The position numbers were made by a program, and so were the translations under genes. DNA of 64,000 bases, taken from positions 38,620 through 102,619 of the forward strand of contig JASGJA010000014.1 of assembly GCA_049840935.1 (NCBI GenBank). The letters are read 5' to 3'. Origin of the DNA: Mesorhizobium_G sp049840935. Its GTDB lineage: Bacteria; Pseudomonadota; Alphaproteobacteria; Rhizobiales; Rhizobiaceae. Under the pieces are notes generated by a model, which was not told where the DNA came from, ran no database searches, and was given only the letters and a program-made list of their open reading frames with translations. Shown here piece after piece: positions 61,709-64,000 of this stretch (the first letter of the stretch is position 1; every line of letters starts with the position of its first letter).

Positions 61709-63487
61709 ATGGCAGTTGAGGTGCACTCGAGCAGGCCGGTCGCGGCAAAGCCGCGTCGGCGTTTTGCGCCAAAATTTCTGCGTAGAGCAGGCTCTTCCGT
61801 GCGTACTTTTCTGGAACATCACCTGTTTTCGAGCCTGACGCGGCGCATTCTCATCCTTAACCTCGCGGCGCTTGCAGTGCTGGTGGTGGGTGTTCTCTAT
61901 CTCAACCAGTTCCGCGACGGGTTGATCGACGCGCGCGTGGAAAGTCTACGGACGCAGGGCGAAATCATAGCCGGTGCGATTGCAGCCTCGGCAACGGTCG
62001 AAACGGATTCGCTCAACATCGATCCTGAAAAGCTGTTTGAATTGCAGGCAGGCGAAAATCTCGGACCGGGCGCCGATCTGGAAAGTCTCGATTTTCCGAT
62101 CAATCCGGAAAAAGTCGCGCCGGTGCTGCGGCGCCTCATTTCGCCGACCCGAACCCGTGCGCGCGTCTATGACCGTGACGCGAATCTCCTGCTCGACTCC
62201 CGGCATCTTTATTCGCGTGGCCAGATTTTGCGCTACGATCTTCCGCCGGTGGATGATGAAGAGAGCGGCATTCTGGACCGCACTGAAAGGTTCATCTTCG
62301 ATCTTTTCCGCAATACCGATCTCCCCGTTTACAAAGAACAGCCGGGTGGCAGCGGCGCAGGCTTCCCGGAAATTATGACGGCGCTCACCGGCAGCCCCGC
62401 TACGCAGGTCCGGGTCAATGAGCAGGGCGAGCAGATCGTTTCGGTTGCGGTGCCTATCCAGCGATTCCGTGCGGTTCTGGGCGTTCTCATGCTTTCCACC
62501 GAAGGCAATGACATCGACAAGATTGTTGCTGGCGAGCGCCGGGCGATTCTGCGCGTTTTTGGCGTTGCGGCGCTGGCAAACGCGGTGTTGTCTGTGCTGC
62601 TGGCTTCTACGATTGCCAATCCGCTGCGGCGGCTGTCAGCTGCTGCGGTTCGTGTGCGGCGCGGCGTCAAGAAACGCGAGGAAATTCCAGACTTTTCTGC
62701 ACGGCAAGATGAGATAGGTAACCTTTCCGTGGCCGTTCGCGACATGACGAATGCGCTTTATGCGCGCATCGACGCGATTGAAAGTTTTGCGGCGGATGTA
62801 AGCCACGAGTTGAAGAACCCGCTGACATCATTGCGCAGTGCCGTCGAAACATTGCCTCTGGCGAAAAATGAGACGTCGCGTGACCGGCTCATGCAAGTGA
62901 TTCAACACGATGTGAGACGGCTAGATAGGCTCATAACGGACATATCGGACGCTTCGCGCCTTGATGCGGAATTGGCGCGTGAGGATTCGCAGCGGGTTGA
63001 TTTGCGCAAGTTTATGACGGACCTCGTCGCCGCTTCAAAAGACACGAGCCGCAACAAGAAGCAGGTCGATATCGAGTTTATCGCCGAAAAGCTGCCGCAG
63101 GGCGTTAAAGGGTTTTTCGTAAGCGGTCACGAATCACGGCTCGGTCAGGTGATGACGAACCTGATCGAAAATGCGCGCTCCTTCGTTCCTGATGAGGGTG
63201 GCAAGATCGTCGTGCGGCTCTCGCGCGCTGGCAAATTTAATGTGGTTTCAGTCGAAGACAACGGACCGGGCATTCGGGTCGAAAACATCGACCGCATTTT
63301 TGAGCGCTTCTATACGGACCGGCCATCCAGTGAAGCCTTCGGTCAGAATTCCGGCCTTGGCCTTTCCATCAGCCGCCAAATTGTCGAGGCGCATGGTGGC
63401 AGGCTGATTGCCGAAAATATTCCAGGCACGAAGCCGGGGGATCTCAAGGGCGCGCGCTTCGTGGCCAGCTTCCCTGCCGAAAGCTGA
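61709..63487 (+). CDS. chvG: Sensor histidine kinase ChvG (BvrS-like)
   Basis: A 592-residue membrane kinase. It has a Lys/Arg-rich N-terminus, a first transmembrane helix at about 48-70, a periplasmic sensor domain to about 285, a second helix near 286-306, HAMP, the phosphoacceptor His366 in ADVSHELKNPLTSLRSA, and an HATPase domain with NLIENARSF, DNGPGIR and GLGLSISRQIVEAHGG. In rhizobia it is the acid/envelope-stress sensor partner of ChvI. The stop is one base before hprK. Confidence 0.95.
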   Translation: MAVEVHSSRPVAAKPRRRFAPKFLRRAGSSVRTFLEHHLFSSLTRRILILNLAALAVLVVGVLYLNQFRDGLIDARVESLRTQGEIIAGAIAASATVETDSLNIDPEKLFELQAGENLGPGADLESLDFPINPEKVAPVLRRLISPTRTRARVYDRDANLLLDSRHLYSRGQILRYDLPPVDDEESGILDRTERFIFDLFRNTDLPVYKEQPGGSGAGFPEIMTALTGSPATQVRVNEQGEQIVSVAVPIQRFRAVLGVLMLSTEGNDIDKIVAGERRAILRVFGVAALANAVLSVLLASTIANPLRRLSAAAVRVRRGVKKREEIPDFSARQDEIGNLSVAVRDMTNALYARIDAIESFAADVSHELKNPLTSLRSAVETLPLAKNETSRDRLMQVIQHDVRRLDRLITDISDASRLDAELAREDSQRVDLRKFMTDLVAASKDTSRNKKQVDIEFIAEKLPQGVKGFFVSGHESRLGQVMTNLIENARSFVPDEGGKIVVRLSRAGKFNVVSVEDNGPGIRVENIDRIFERFYTDRPSSEAFGQNSGLGLSISRQIVEAHGGRLIAENIPGTKPGDLKGARFVASFPAES

Positions 63488-63488
63488 T

Positions 63489-63956
63489 ATGAGCAATAAT
63501 TTGCACGGCACCGCGGTGATTCTCGGCGACCGTGGTGTATTCATTCAGGGTAAGTCAGGTTCGGGAAAGACGGAGCTAGCGCTGGAATTGCTGGCGCGCG
63601 TTCGATCTTATGGTCAGTTTGTACGGCTCGTTGCAGACGATCAGCTGCTCGTATCTTCAGCAGGCGGCAAGCTTCTGATGACCGCGCCGCAGACGATTAC
63701 GGGATTGGTGGAAGTCAGGGGGCTGGGGCTTCGTTCGATCGCCTCGCAAGGCAAGGCTGTTATCGATCTGGTTGTGACGCTATTAGGTCCGAAGCAAGCA
63801 GAGCGCATGCCGGAGCCCAGCCTTTTTACAATCCAATCAATCTCGTTGCCGGAGCTAAAACTTGCGGCTCACAATGTGCATGACGCTGCGTCAGTGGTGC
63901 TCGCGCAACTGGGTATTGGCCTTTTTGATGCTGTGCATATGCGGCAAAATGGCTAA
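63489..63956 (+). CDS. hprK: HPr kinase/phosphorylase C-terminal domain, short HprK
   Basis: A 155-residue protein comprising only the catalytic domain of HprK, as is usual in alphaproteobacteria. It has Walker A GKSGSGKT at residues 21-28 and VEVRGLGLRSI, the HprK signature. It phosphorylates a serine of the nitrogen-PTS HPr and links the PTS to the ChvG/ChvI system. The ATG at 63489 overlaps the region just after the chvG stop. The window ends 44 bp later, without a further gene visible. Confidence 0.93.
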   Translation: MSNNLHGTAVILGDRGVFIQGKSGSGKTELALELLARVRSYGQFVRLVADDQLLVSSAGGKLLMTAPQTITGLVEVRGLGLRSIASQGKAVIDLVVTLLGPKQAERMPEPSLFTIQSISLPELKLAAHNVHDAASVVLAQLGIGLFDAVHMRQNG

Positions 63957-64000
63957 GCCGGCTGCAAATTGGCTCTTGTAAACGGGCTCCGGCTCGACAA

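Noticed and set aside
1..64000. Phage, insertion sequence, CRISPR, tRNA or rRNA genes
   Set aside because: No integrase, transposase, array of spaced direct repeats, cloverleaf or rRNA signature was recognised on reading either strand. A dedicated RNA search would be needed to exclude small RNAs.

Overview
The window is a gene-dense chromosomal segment of an alphaproteobacterium of the order Rhizobiales (Hyphomicrobiales). It is most like the Brucellaceae/Phyllobacteriaceae, although the genus cannot be fixed from sequence reading alone. The placement rests on gene neighbourhoods: pckA divergent from chvI-chvG-hprK, a split ATP synthase operon (atpHAGDC only) with an Ala/Lys/Thr-rich extension on AtpD, a cAMP-binding-domain gene beside a CenR/OtpR-type regulator, hisB-DUF2628-hisH-hisA-hisF-hisE-coaA, and tsaD-gpsA-YciI-EVE divergent from hemC-hemD-mitofilin-hemY. 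No rRNA, tRNA, CRISPR array, prophage or insertion sequence was recognised.

Layout: 0-5.2 kb holds the end of an acyltransferase gene, the histidine genes and pantothenate kinase. 5.2-16.5 kb is an accessory catabolic island with a class III aminotransferase, a polyamine/betaine-type ABC transporter (permease, permease, ATPase; the binding protein is co-transcribed with a TetR/BetI-like regulator), two paralogous FAD oxidoreductases, a GcvT-like folate-dependent demethylase and an 86-residue orphan. 16.6-32.4 kb is mostly housekeeping: lolA-like, xth, cNMP-binding protein, CenR/OtpR, L,D-transpeptidase, methyltransferase, EVE, gpsA, tsaD, heme genes, transaldolase and priA. 32.7-38 kb is the atp operon. 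38-51.3 kb carries typA, a redox-type adenylate cyclase, an M3 peptidase, a drug exporter, carbonic anhydrase, pdxY, a lemA-TPM-TPM operon and ppa. 51.3-57.7 kb is a second catabolic island: Rieske oxygenase, GlxA/CdhR-like AraC regulator, acyl-CoA dehydrogenase, NDP-forming acyl-CoA ligase and a CaiD-like crotonobetainyl-CoA hydratase. The window ends with a BON-LysM gene, arfB, pckA and chvI-chvG-hprK.

The main result is that the two catabolic islands, about 36 kb apart, look like one regulon. Three promoters (before the aminotransferase/permease genes, between the TetR gene and the first FAD oxidoreductase, and before the Rieske oxygenase) each carry a 16-bp inverted repeat of the form TTGAA-N6-TTCAA, with a tighter consensus TTGAAYGNNYATTCAA in one orientation. 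Each overlaps or abuts a plausible -35/-10 pair. The TetR/BetI-like protein encoded next to the middle site is the natural candidate ligand. The gene content suggests uptake and breakdown of a quaternary or methylated amine of the carnitine/gamma-butyrobetaine/betaine type; this is inference.

A caution about the data: seven genes (gpsA, priA, an M3 peptidase, a carbonic anhydrase, an acyl-CoA ligase, caiD-like and BON-LysM) have broken reading frames. All nine breaks are repaired by removing exactly one base. Such one-directional errors, several in genes expected to be essential or conserved, point to insertion errors in the sequence rather than true gene decay.
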